Assembly (NCBI GenBank): GCA_020446045.1
Contig: JAGRFM010000073.1
Span: forward strand, 1-40,147
DNA: 40,147 nt
Direction of reading: 5' to 3'
Source: Nitrosomonas sp.
GTDB lineage: Bacteria; Pseudomonadota; Gammaproteobacteria; Burkholderiales; Nitrosomonadaceae
Shown here piece after piece: positions 15,789 to 23,059 of the stretch. The position numbers and the translations under genes are program-made. The notes under the pieces are model-generated. The model ran no database searches. It was given only the letters and a program-made list of their open reading frames with translations, and was not told where the DNA came from. Each line of letters opens with the position of its first letter. Position 1 is the first letter of the stretch.

Positions 15789-16058
15789 TTATCTATCGTA
15801 TAAAAGTACCTGATTATTGAATTCTACTTTGGTGAATTGCCTTAATTCATCGTGAAACTTAATAACAATTTCAATCTGGTCATTCATGGTCAGAACGCCG
15901 CATATATGGCCGATCTGGGTGATGTTAGGCTTTTTATTTGCTGCTGCGTTTTTTTTCAAAATTGCGAGCCGGTAGATTAAAGACACGGCTTCTTCAAGGA
16001 TAAATTCATTCATGATGTTGTTTGCCTTTAAATTTTCAGTGAATAATTCTCTGTTCAT
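15789..16058 (-). CDS. small unknown protein downstream of the replicase
   Basis: Protein of 89 residues, mostly helical, with no recognised family. A GAGA-type ribosome site lies about 9 bases before the ATG at 16058. A second in-frame Met (MNEFILEE, codon 16) is an alternative start. It overlaps the 3' end of the replication gene by 23 bases and so is probably translated with it. Confidence 0.5.
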   Translation of the reverse strand: MNRELFTENLKANNIMNEFILEEAVSLIYRLAILKKNAAANKKPNITQIGHICGVLTMNDQIEIVIKFHDELRQFTKVEFNNQVLLYDR

Positions 16059-17748
16059 GTGCTAATTTCTCGTGATGAATTGTGACTGGTACAGTTATTG
16101 ATACAGGTCCAAGATTAACAGCTCCGGCACGACATGACGCACGCGCGGCTCGCGCCTCGCTGCGTGATGTCATGCCCTCGCTGTTGCCAGTTAAAACCAC
16201 CCAGAAATGTATTCTCGCATCAAAGCTTTTTCCATTGAAAACAACGCCCACAGCCCGTTTTGATGCATTATCTTCGTAGCGATTACGTTGAACAGATATA
16301 ATTTCTCCGGTTTCAGGGTTGAGTGTCCGGCTATAGTCATAAAGCGGTTTTATCGGATGCTGACGGATGGGTATTGCAGGGCCACCCATTGCCAGCATGA
16401 ACGCGGCCCAATCGCTGGCAGTCGCAAACTTGCGAATGGGTTCCAATTCGTTGTCATCGGTATGGCCCAGTTTTCGCAATTGCCTCCATACGGTCACACT
16501 GGGGCCGCCGATTTGTTGAAACTGACGTATTCCCCAGATATTCGCCCATGCGGTGATACGTTCAGCGGCTTTCTGTGCATCGTTACCGTATAAATCCTGT
16601 TCCAGCGCATGACCGTCTATATTTTTAGCAATGTATTTTGCGATGTAGCCCACAGCCGAACCTTTTGCTCGATCAATGGCCTCAGCCTTGAATCGGTGTT
16701 TCAATGCGCCGGGTTCGTTGCCATTATCCAACAGGGCATAAAATTGCATAACTTCCCGAACCGTTTTACAGTGTTCTTCCGGCATGAAAAACAGGAAATG
16801 CCAATGTGGTGTTCCATCATGGTGCGGTTCGACGACACGGAAACCATAAGGCCGTATGTCGCGGCGGTGCAGTTCTGCACGAATCAATGACCAAAGGTGC
16901 GTTAGGTATTCATGCGCTTGCAGTGGGGTAGTACCGTCATAGCGCGGATTGGTTGCGCCAGTGTGCAAGCAGGCGTGCATACGTGAAGGCGTTGTCAGCG
17001 TATAGAATTCGCCTACATGACCCACATGATCGGCGACCATTTCAAAACCTTTGATACGCACCATCAATTCAGCGCGGCGTATGGCCGGATTGGAAACCGA
17101 ACGGTCGGACAGTTCTTGCAAGGAAAATTGATCACCGACTTCATTACCGATAAAAGTCGATTCCAGATATTCGCGCTGTTTTTCTTTTTGCTTGCGTTTG
17201 ATATTGACGGCGTAATCGCTCGCATAGACTGAACGGCAACGTGTGACCAGTTCAATATTGCGGGACATAGTTTCAATCGTGCGCAAACGCAAAACCTGAA
17301 TCTTGCGATGCCACCAGGTAGGGCAGCACATGCGATTTAATGCAGGTTCCAATTTTTCAGCTTTCCATTCTGGTGGAGTGATTCGATAATGTTGAACGAT
17401 CCTAGAACAAGCCTGATAAGCATCTTCAGCGGTTTTTTTATGCTCCCGCGCATTCGAGCATTTCTTGGCAAGTTTCTTTGCGGCATCGTAAAGTTTGTCG
17501 CCGTCAGCGCAAAGATTCAGGTCATGAATACATAAACTGTCATGAATGTTTAAAAGTTCTTGATTGGCCTTTTCAAAATCATGCTGTTCTGAAATTTTGG
17601 CATAACGCATGGCCAGATCGCCAGCAATAGGAGACAGGACAGAAAAAACATGCCGTCTGAATTGTTTGCAATCCGGTGTGCCGAAGTTAGAAGTCAGTTC
17701 GTCAGCCTTAACGACTTGTGTCAAATTTGTGTCAAATTTGTGCCACAA
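16036..17748 (-). CDS. phage gpA-like rolling-circle replication endonuclease
   Basis: Protein of up to 570 residues of the Phage_GPA family (P2 protein A). It nicks one strand at the origin and stays linked to it through tyrosine. The HUH metal motif is PHWHFLFF (H315, H317). The paired nucleophiles are in GYIAKYIAKN (Y368 and Y372, the Y-x3-Y of gpA proteins). A GC-rich C-terminal insert (EGMTSRSEARAARASCRAG) is encoded by a hairpin that may be the origin itself. The N-terminal start is uncertain: the frame opens with TTG at 17748 without a clear ribosome site. It lies upstream of the unknown-xis-int genes on the same strand. Confidence 0.88.
   Translation of the reverse strand: MWHKFDTNLTQVVKADELTSNFGTPDCKQFRRHVFSVLSPIAGDLAMRYAKISEQHDFEKANQELLNIHDSLCIHDLNLCADGDKLYDAAKKLAKKCSNAREHKKTAEDAYQACSRIVQHYRITPPEWKAEKLEPALNRMCCPTWWHRKIQVLRLRTIETMSRNIELVTRCRSVYASDYAVNIKRKQKEKQREYLESTFIGNEVGDQFSLQELSDRSVSNPAIRRAELMVRIKGFEMVADHVGHVGEFYTLTTPSRMHACLHTGATNPRYDGTTPLQAHEYLTHLWSLIRAELHRRDIRPYGFRVVEPHHDGTPHWHFLFFMPEEHCKTVREVMQFYALLDNGNEPGALKHRFKAEAIDRAKGSAVGYIAKYIAKNIDGHALEQDLYGNDAQKAAERITAWANIWGIRQFQQIGGPSVTVWRQLRKLGHTDDNELEPIRKFATASDWAAFMLAMGGPAIPIRQHPIKPLYDYSRTLNPETGEIISVQRNRYEDNASKRAVGVVFNGKSFDARIHFWVVLTGNSEGMTSRSEARAARASCRAGAVNLGPVSITVPVTIHHEKLAHEQRIIH
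16133..16174. other. hairpin inside the replicase gene, candidate rolling-circle origin
   Basis: CATGAC-g-CACGC (16133-16144) pairs with GCGTG-at-GTCATG (16162-16174): 11 base pairs with a small internal bulge and a 17-base loop. The loop contains GCGCCTCG (16152-16159). P2-type A proteins nick an origin that lies within their own gene, and the loop string resembles the start of the P2/186 nick region as I remember it. The segment is much more GC-rich than its surroundings. Confidence 0.5.
17718..17739. repeat. tandem 11-bp repeat at the replicase start
   Basis: GTGTCAAATTT occurs twice in perfect tandem (17718-17728, 17729-17739), followed by a further GTG. The 11-bp period equals one DNA turn, as in iterons or operators. 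It overlaps the first codons of the longest replicase frame, which suggests the true start may lie further downstream. Confidence 0.55.
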
Positions 17749-17799
17749 TCGAGGCCAATGAAGACCAGTAGAGACAAAGTGCTGTTTAAAAGAACCGTG

Positions 17800-17855
17800 A
17801 CTAAGACCCTGTTTTATAAGAGTCTTAGTTGGTCTGGAGTGGTCTGGATTAGACC
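17800..17855. promoter_or_regulatory. nested AGACC/GGTCT repeats upstream of the replicase
   Basis: ACTAAGAC (17800-17807) pairs with GTCTTAGT (17822-17829). GGTCTGG is directly repeated at 17831 and 17841, and the second copy forms GGTCT-n5-AGACC (17841-17855). The first repeat brackets an AT-rich TTATAAAA stretch on the minus strand that could be the replicase -10. These are likely operator or iteron sites for replication control. Confidence 0.45.
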
Positions 17856-18009
17856 GCTGTTTGGTGGAGCAAGACGCATCATTATCGAACCAATTTTTCA
17901 GTATTTTAGAAGAATGGGAATCCGTTCTACGAGGGCTTGGCGGGAATATTCTTCTGGATATGCCTGAGCCTGAGTTCTGACCCGAAAATCAATTTTCAAT
18001 TTCGTTTTT

Positions 18010-18039
18010 AAAGCCGGATCGTTTTGATCCGGCTTTTTT
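18010..18039 (+). terminator. strong terminator just before oriT
   Basis: AAAGCCGGATC (18010-18020), loop GTTTT, GATCCGGCTTT (18026-18036), with T continuing to 18039. This is a perfect 11-bp stem oriented for plus-strand transcripts, but no plus-strand gene is annotated immediately upstream. Confidence 0.8.
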
Positions 18040-18050
18040 GTTTGCGCAGC

Positions 18051-18084
18051 CGCCCGGATGGCCGGGTGCGTCGCGTTATCCTGT
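18051..18084 (+). other. oriT: candidate oriT with IncP-type nic site
   Basis: A 7-bp hairpin (CGCCCGG 18051-18057, CCGGGTG 18062-18068; one G-T pair) is followed 8 bases later by TATCCTGT (18077-18084). TATCCTG followed by a pyrimidine is the nic core of the IncP/RP4 family, where cleavage is after the G (here after 18083). In RP4 a hairpin also precedes nic on the same strand. The site is 27 bases upstream of mobC and the relaxase gene, the usual place for an oriT. Confidence 0.65.
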
Positions 18085-18110
18085 ACCTCTATCCAAGAAA
18101 GTTATGATGA

Positions 18111-18494
18111 ATGTCCGAAAAGAAAAAATACGATTTTGTGCCGCTATGTTTCCGCGTATCGCCGGAGGAAAGAGCATGGCTGGAGCGCAATGCGGGCAGT
18201 ATGACGATTAGTGCTTTTATCCGCTGGTTGATCTTTGGTGATGATGCCACACCACGCAAACGGCGTGTAAAACGTCCGATCAAGGATTACAGAATATTGG
18301 CGCAATTGTTCGCGCTGATCAAACAAACGCAATGCTGGAACAATCTGAATCAAATCGCCAGAGGGATCAACAGCAATACGTGGATTGTCACGCCGGAAAC
18401 GGAAAAGCTACTCCAAGAAGCGTGCAAAGCCATCATTGAAATCCGCACCATGCTGATGAAAGCCCTCGGCCTGAATGAAAGCAATGACTCATGA
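18111..18494 (+). CDS. mobC: MobC-like relaxosome accessory protein
   Basis: Protein of 127 residues. The ribbon-helix-helix-like N-terminus reads YDFVPLCFRVSPEERAWLERNAGSMTISAFIRWLIFG. The typical MobC tail is QLFALIKQTQCWNNLNQIARGINSN. MobC proteins bind oriT next to nic and help the relaxase open the DNA. It lies between the candidate oriT and the relaxase gene, whose ATG overlaps its TGA (ATGA). Confidence 0.85.
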   Translation: MSEKKKYDFVPLCFRVSPEERAWLERNAGSMTISAFIRWLIFGDDATPRKRRVKRPIKDYRILAQLFALIKQTQCWNNLNQIARGINSNTWIVTPETEKLLQEACKAIIEIRTMLMKALGLNESNDS

Positions 18495-19774
18495 TTTTAG
18501 AAGGCAATCAACGCGGCGGTGCCCGGCAACTGGCGCGGCATTTGATGAACACGCAGGATAATGAGCATGTGGAAATCTATAAAATTTCCGGCTTTATGTC
18601 CGACAGCATCATGGACGCATTCGACGAAGTCCATGCGGTATCACGCGGCACCAAATGCAGACAGTTCATGTTTTCGGTATCGCTCAATCCGCCGCAAGAT
18701 GTTATCGCACCACCGGAATATTTTGAAAAAGCCATTGCACAAATTGAAGAACGCACCGGCTTGAGCGGTCAACCGCGCGTCATCGTCTTTCATGAAAAAG
18801 AAGGCCGCCGCCATGCGCATGCGGTTTGGAGCCGTATCGATGCCGATGAAATGAAGGCGATCAACCTGCCGCATTACAAATTAAAACTGAATGACATTTC
18901 CAAACAGCTTTATCTGGAACATGGCTGGAGCCTGCCGCAAGGTTTTATCGACAAGCAATACCGCAATCCGCTGAACTTCACCCGCGCCGAGTGGCAGCAA
19001 GCCAAACGCACGCAGGACGATCCGCGCATACTCAAGCAATTGTTCCGGCAAGTCTGGGAACAATCGGATAATCAACAATCCTTTCAGGCTGCACTGAAAG
19101 ATCACGGTTTCTGGTTGGCGCGAGGTGATCGGCGCGGCTTCGTTGCCATGGATTACAAGGGCGAAGTTTATTCGCTGAGCCGTTGGGCGGGCGTGAAACC
19201 GAAAGAGCTGAAACAACGGTTAGACCAGCCGGAACCCTTGCCGGATGTGCAACAAGTGAAGGCCGAAATCAGCCAATCCATGAACGATGTGCTCAAACGG
19301 CACATTGATACCTTGCATCAGCAACGTACACAGGATTACGCGCCGCTTAAACGTACAATCCAGACCACGAAAACCCAACACCGAAATCAGCGTGATGCTT
19401 TGGGGCAACAACAGCAAGAACGTTGGCAACAGGAAGAACAGCAACGGATCGCCCGTTTGCCGCGCGGCTTATCAGGCATCTGGCACCGTTTCACCGGAAA
19501 GTACCGAGCGATCAAACAGCAAAACCAGCAAGAGGTTCAGGACAATGACATACGCGACCGCGATGAAAGACAGGCTCTTATCAACCGCCAGTTACAGGAA
19601 CGCCAGCGTTTGCAGGAACGTGTTACGGAAGTGCGCGGGCAATACCATCAGGACATGCTGGTTCTGCGCAAAGAAATCCGCCATTATCATGACGTGGGTG
19701 AACAGGCTTTACGACACGTACAGTCTGAAGACCATGTTCACAGACAAACACACGATATGGGACTTCGATTATAG
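18491..19774 (+). CDS. mobA: MobA/VirD2-like relaxase
   Basis: Conjugative DNA nickase of 427 residues. The N-terminal catalytic domain (about 1-240) begins MILEGNQRGGARQLARHLM. It contains RGTKCRQFMFSVSLNPP and the metal-binding motif HEKEGRRHAHAVWSRID (H101, H108, H110). The nucleophilic Tyr cannot be named with confidence; Y30 is one candidate. The C-terminal third is a Gln/Arg-rich coiled coil (about 250-420). It would cut at the candidate oriT 400 bases upstream together with MobC. It overlaps mobC by 4 bases and the next gene by 41 bases. Confidence 0.88.
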   Translation: MILEGNQRGGARQLARHLMNTQDNEHVEIYKISGFMSDSIMDAFDEVHAVSRGTKCRQFMFSVSLNPPQDVIAPPEYFEKAIAQIEERTGLSGQPRVIVFHEKEGRRHAHAVWSRIDADEMKAINLPHYKLKLNDISKQLYLEHGWSLPQGFIDKQYRNPLNFTRAEWQQAKRTQDDPRILKQLFRQVWEQSDNQQSFQAALKDHGFWLARGDRRGFVAMDYKGEVYSLSRWAGVKPKELKQRLDQPEPLPDVQQVKAEISQSMNDVLKRHIDTLHQQRTQDYAPLKRTIQTTKTQHRNQRDALGQQQQERWQQEEQQRIARLPRGLSGIWHRFTGKYRAIKQQNQQEVQDNDIRDRDERQALINRQLQERQRLQERVTEVRGQYHQDMLVLRKEIRHYHDVGEQALRHVQSEDHVHRQTHDMGLRL

Positions 19775-20018
19775 GCTGCTTTATGCCTCCGTTAGTATCA
19801 TCACCCATTACTGGTGGGTGATTGCTGGATTCTTTTTTTGGGCCAAACGAAAAAGTACTGGTGTCACACTGGGTAAACATTTTGAAGATTTTCTGGAATG
19901 CCAGATTAAAGCCGGACGTTACGGTTCCAAAAACGAAGCAATCCGCGCCGGACTGTATTTGCTGGAAGAACGTGAAATCGTGCTGCAAGCCTTGCGCGAC
20001 AATAAAAAGCAAACGTAA
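19734..20018 (+). CDS. membrane segment fused to a shortened ParD antitoxin
   Basis: Frame of 94 residues whose start lies within the relaxase 3' end. Residues 1-40 hold a hydrophobic, aromatic stretch (LLYASVSIITHYWWVIAGFF) that should span the membrane. Residues 41-94 are clear ParD: GVTLGKHFEDFLECQIKAG then RYGSKNEAIRAGLYLLEERE. Normal ParD goes on for about 25 more residues, which bind ParE; here it stops at DNKKQT. No ParE follows. It is either a chimera of a small mobilization membrane protein and a ParD remnant, or an RHH protein tethered to the membrane. The ATG at 19734 is the best start in view; a GTG within the hydrophobic part is possible. Confidence 0.6.
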   Translation: MFTDKHTIWDFDYRLLYASVSIITHYWWVIAGFFFWAKRKSTGVTLGKHFEDFLECQIKAGRYGSKNEAIRAGLYLLEEREIVLQALRDNKKQT

Positions 20019-20035
20019 CACCGTTCTTCCCATTC

Positions 20036-20069
20036 GATATTTCATCACCCGATCCACCACCGGAAACCG
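20036..20069. repeat. left copy of a 34-bp imperfect direct repeat flanking parDE
   Basis: Aligns with 20738-20771 at 26 of 34 positions. The core GATCCACC-n-CCGG-n-AACCG matches at 17 of 19. Most mismatches are C/T or A/G changes. The two copies sit on either side of the parDE pair. Confidence 0.5.
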
Positions 20070-20103
20070 TGCGATCACCCTACAGATGATGATCTGGAGC
20101 CTT

Positions 20104-20400
20104 TTAAATTTTGCTGGATTGGTTCACGCTGGGGAAATTCAGAACAATAATTCCATCCTCGTTCTCATTCAGCTGATAGACAATATAGTTGCCCTTGAAC
20201 CGCACACAGCGAATACCCGGCCCTATTTCCGGTCTTTCGGCAAAAAGTGTCGGTGACTGACTGATTTTACGCACCACCATCAAAAGTTCGCGGCGGTATT
20301 GTGCCGCATGTTTCGCACCCCATTTCTTGCGGGAATATGCAATTTCATGTTCCAGTTTTTTCGCGGCTGTTTCTGAGAGCTGATAACGGTATTCGGTCAT
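20104..20400 (-). CDS. parE: ParE family toxin
   Basis: RelE/ParE superfamily toxin of 98 residues: YRYQLSETAAKKLEHEIAYSRKKWG at the start, then a central helix pair. GPGIRCVRFKGNYIVYQLNE is the typical beta core. ParE proteins poison DNA gyrase. Its ATG overlaps the antitoxin stop by 4 bases (ATGA), the normal parDE arrangement. The last residues (NFPSVNQSSKI) diverge from the usual VLH.RMD ending. Confidence 0.85.
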   Translation of the reverse strand: MTEYRYQLSETAAKKLEHEIAYSRKKWGAKHAAQYRRELLMVVRKISQSPTLFAERPEIGPGIRCVRFKGNYIVYQLNENEDGIIVLNFPSVNQSSKI

Positions 20401-20651
20401 TCATCCTGACCGTATTTTTCCTCCATTTCAGAGAAAAACGCCTCACCGTTAATAAGTTTTTCTTTGCCGGAGTTAAGCCGTTTCTGAATGTCTTCAACCT
20501 CCTGACGCAAAAAAGACAGGTCGCGATCCTGACTAAAAAAGTCCCGTAACGCCTGACGAACAACTTCGCTGGCACTGCCGTACATGCCGGATTCAACCTG
20601 ACTATGAACGAGATTTTCCAGTTCCTTCGGTAGGGATACATGCAGAGTCAT
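20397..20651 (-). CDS. parD: ParD family antitoxin
   Basis: Ribbon-helix-helix antitoxin of 84 residues: MTLHVSLPKELENLVHSQVESG, then MYGSASEVVRQALRDFF. The acidic C-terminal tail (EAFFSEMEEKYGQDE) should wrap the toxin. The ATG at 20651 is chosen because ParD begins there and GGAGA lies about 9 bases upstream; the longer frame to 20714 has no support. Unlike the ParD-like frame at 19734-20018, this one is full length. Confidence 0.88.
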   Translation of the reverse strand: MTLHVSLPKELENLVHSQVESGMYGSASEVVRQALRDFFSQDRDLSFLRQEVEDIQKRLNSGKEKLINGEAFFSEMEEKYGQDE

Positions 20652-20737
20652 AACGCAAAATCTCCAAAAATTTCTGTACTCTATACGATAGCAATAAATG
20701 TCAATTATTGTCAATCATAACGCATCACCTCCTGCTT

Positions 20738-20771
20738 GACATCTCATTATTTGATCCACCGCCGGTAACCG
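20738..20771. repeat. right copy of the 34-bp imperfect direct repeat flanking parDE
   Basis: Partner of 20036-20069. It lies upstream of the parD promoter region, so the pair encloses the whole toxin-antitoxin module. Confidence 0.5.
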
Positions 20772-20815
20772 CTTGGTTTCGGCGTGCCATTCAACATCAA
20801 GAGAAAGACCGTAGT

Positions 20816-21331
20816 ATGAAAAAAACATCAAAACGGGGAAAAACTATTCCGTTTTTCCTGATCCCAAAAATCCGCAAGCGTCATGTGCTGCCTATTTTCA
20901 AAGATCATGAAACGCAATGGCGACTATTCGCTGAAGGCGCTCTCAGGAACAGAGTGTTTCATGACGATGTGATCCGGCGCGGCAAAACCTGTCTGGCTTG
21001 CAATCGACGTTTTAATCATGACCATACTGTCGTTTTATCCAAAATCGACAAACACCATCATTGTTATGTTCGGCTGTGTACCGGCAATATCCTGCCGGAA
21101 GGTTCAAGCGATATATACAGACCGGCTCATAAGAGAGAATTTCCATTCGTGCCGGATTGCAGGCAATGCAAAACCAATAATCCCGCATATTATGCGGGAT
21201 GCATTAAGAAAATTTTTCCGGTTCATCATCACTGTCATGAACAAATTCATGAACGGGAAAAATTTTGGTTCAATACGCTCAGCAAAAAATTGTTGTCCGG
21301 TTTTCGTTCTGCCGCGTCGTTGCAAACATAA
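20816..21331 (+). CDS. Cys/His-rich protein, unknown
   Basis: Protein of 171 residues with a basic N-terminus (KKTSKRGK) and many possible metal ligands: CLAC near residue 62, a run KHHHCYVRLC, CRQC, YYAGC and HHHCHEQIH. This looks like one or two zinc-binding sites, as in zinc ribbons or HNH-like folds, but no family is recognised. The ATG at 20816 is chosen over the longer frame from 20708, which would run through the direct repeat. A strong terminator follows the stop codon. Confidence 0.5.
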   Translation: MKKTSKRGKTIPFFLIPKIRKRHVLPIFKDHETQWRLFAEGALRNRVFHDDVIRRGKTCLACNRRFNHDHTVVLSKIDKHHHCYVRLCTGNILPEGSSDIYRPAHKREFPFVPDCRQCKTNNPAYYAGCIKKIFPVHHHCHEQIHEREKFWFNTLSKKLLSGFRSAASLQT

Positions 21332-21389
21332 ATGATTGTCTATGAACAACACAAATCACAAAACTGGAACAACAATTTCTAACCAGTAT

Positions 21390-21427
21390 CCGCCGAAAGC
21401 CGAAAGGTTTCGGCGGCGCGATTTTTT
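21390..21427 (+). terminator. plus-strand terminator
   Basis: CCGCCGAAA (21390-21398), a 9-base loop and TTTCGGCGG (21408-21416), followed by CGCGA and six T (21422-21427). It ends the transcript of the Cys/His-rich protein. Confidence 0.75.
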
Positions 21428-21434
21428 ACCTCTC

Positions 21435-21464
21435 AAAAAATACTGCCAGCTTTAAGCTGGCAGT
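21435..21464 (-). terminator. minus-strand terminator of ardA
   Basis: ACTGCCAGC (21442-21450), loop TTTAA, GCTGGCAGT (21456-21464). On the minus strand a T run follows (complement of 21435-21440). It lies 24 bases beyond the ardA stop. Confidence 0.78.
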
Positions 21465-21487
21465 GCCTAAATTTTTAATGAATCCTT

Positions 21488-21997
21488 TTACGAACACGCA
21501 TAAACTATACGAGTGTTGTCGATGACAATTTCACTGAAATCTACAGACAAATCACGGGCGATAGCATCGTAATCAATATAGAATTGCAAGGTATCTGGAA
21601 TTTCACCATATAATCCTTCATAAACGAACGATTCAGCCAAATCGCGCAAGCTATCGACATAATAAATATCGACATTCTCAATGACGCTTAAATCGTTATC
21701 TGTGATATCGAAATCATAGCCGCATTCACCAACGGCAATAATCAATGCTTGTTTTTCGTATTCTTCCCATTCATCAATCGCATCAATGAAATAGGAAATA
21801 TTTCCCTGATGGATATCGAGTGCTCCAAACAATTGTGCGTCAATGGATTCACCATCAATAAATTGAATTTCAAATTCCTCGACCTGCCCGCCGAAGCTGT
21901 TACGGCATTTGGAATATTTTGTGTCATACTCGTCCATGTCCGAAAAGTAAAAACCACAAGCTGAAATATCATAGGGTTGTGCATAGAAAACAGTCAT
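21488..21997 (-). CDS. ardA: ArdA antirestriction protein
   Basis: Very acidic protein of 169 residues (the family is about 166). It begins TVFYAQPYDISACGFYF, with GGQVEEFEIQFIDGE, LFGALDIHQGN and the acidic helix EWEEYEKQALIIAVGECG following. ArdA mimics DNA and blocks type I restriction enzymes, protecting incoming single-strand-transferred DNA. The ATG at 21997 has AGGAGG 8 bases upstream; the longer frame to 22150 is rejected. It is a typical early gene of mobile elements and sits a few kb from the candidate oriT. Confidence 0.88.
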   Translation of the reverse strand: MTVFYAQPYDISACGFYFSDMDEYDTKYSKCRNSFGGQVEEFEIQFIDGESIDAQLFGALDIHQGNISYFIDAIDEWEEYEKQALIIAVGECGYDFDITDNDLSVIENVDIYYVDSLRDLAESFVYEGLYGEIPDTLQFYIDYDAIARDLSVDFSEIVIDNTRIVYACS

Positions 21998-22022
21998 TTT
22001 GCTTACCTCCTGCATTGTAAAT

Positions 22023-22145
22023 GGGTTGCGCATGCAACCCTGCACCGCTGGCGAAGCGTGGGGGTAGCAACTGCAAGGGCAGATTTGAAAAGTTTTGCTG
22101 CGCGAGGAATGACCGATCAGGACAGGGGAAAAGTTTTTAAATCTG
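22023..22145. promoter_or_regulatory. hairpin-rich leader upstream of ardA
   Basis: GGGTTGC-GCAT-GCAACCC (22023-22040) is a strong hairpin 25 bases before the ardA start codon. Further up, CAGATTT (22080-22086) faces AAATCTG (22139-22145), and GAAAAGTTTT is directly repeated (22087, 22128). In some plasmids ardA is expressed from folded single-stranded DNA during transfer; that role here is speculation. The remainder to 22307 has no gene. Confidence 0.4.
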
Positions 22146-22307
22146 GGCAAAAGCCTTTACCCTTGCGGGCGCGAGGGGCAAAGCCCATTAGAGGCTTTCA
22201 CAACAAGTTTACGAGTGCGGTATCGAGTTTTTATTTACAGAAAACAGAGATATAATTGACAAATAAAATACCAAAACAAAATTTAAACCTGTTGAATTAT
22301 AATAATA

Positions 22308-23042
22308 TTGGAAATTAAAACAGAACCAGCGGGACGCCTTTTTGATATTCTTCAAGAAGCCAAACGTAAATCAGAAAATTCTACTGCTAGAAAAGTTTGG
22401 TCGGAAATTTTCGAAGTTGAAGAACAAGACACCAGCACTCTTTTGAAGATGCTGGCCGATTTAATTCGGCTCATGCATTTATCAAAAAGAAATATTGAAG
22501 AACTCAATGATATAGAGCATGAATTGTACCTGAAACCATTTTCAAGGCTTGAAGTTATATTTTCGCAAGTAAATCTTGATGCTCAATGGAAAGCATGGCG
22601 TGATCAAATAGACGAATCAACGTTGTACGGACTACAATTTTGTTCTGATAGATTAAATCGCTCAACCAACTACACAAAAATAACAAATGACGAATTGGAT
22701 AAAATTAAGGATTCGTTATCTGATTTGGTAGAACAAATTCTAGCCTCGGAATTGGAGGTATCCCTCAAACAATTATTGATAAGAAACCTAGAACGGCTGC
22801 GTCAAACATTAATTGCTTATCGTATTAATGGAATTGATGGAATTGAAACAGAAATTGAGCTTAATCTTGGGTCGATTTTACTGCATAAAGATGAAATCAA
22901 GAAAAAATCAGGTGAAAACTCTACCCACATATGGAAAAAATATTTTTCATTCCTAGATGGGTTAAACAAAACCATTTCCACAGCAAAAAATGTAAAGAGT
23001 TTGGGTGAAGGGTTAACTAAGCTCTTGGAAATGATACAGTAG
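22308..23042 (+). CDS. unknown helical protein
   Basis: Soluble, mainly helical protein of 244 residues with many Leu/Glu/Lys heptads, not recognised. The frame starts with TTG at 22308; there is no ribosome binding site. A TATAAT at 22298-22303 would place the transcript start at or next to this codon, as in a leaderless message. It lies between ardA and the SIR2-HerA cassette, is transcribed towards that cassette, and is more AT-rich than the mobilization genes. It may be accessory cargo. Confidence 0.55.
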   Translation: MEIKTEPAGRLFDILQEAKRKSENSTARKVWSEIFEVEEQDTSTLLKMLADLIRLMHLSKRNIEELNDIEHELYLKPFSRLEVIFSQVNLDAQWKAWRDQIDESTLYGLQFCSDRLNRSTNYTKITNDELDKIKDSLSDLVEQILASELEVSLKQLLIRNLERLRQTLIAYRINGIDGIETEIELNLGSILLHKDEIKKKSGENSTHIWKKYFSFLDGLNKTISTAKNVKSLGEGLTKLLEMIQ

Positions 23043-23059
23043 CCAATTAACGATGATAT

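Noticed and set aside
17650-17967. 105-codon plus-strand frame across the replicase start
   Set aside because: Mostly the antisense of the replicase N-terminus; residues look random and no ribosome site is seen.
19287-19733. Upstream part of the 243-codon frame leading into the ParD-like gene
   Set aside because: It is a shadow of the relaxase coiled coil in another frame; only the part from 19734 carries recognisable sequence.
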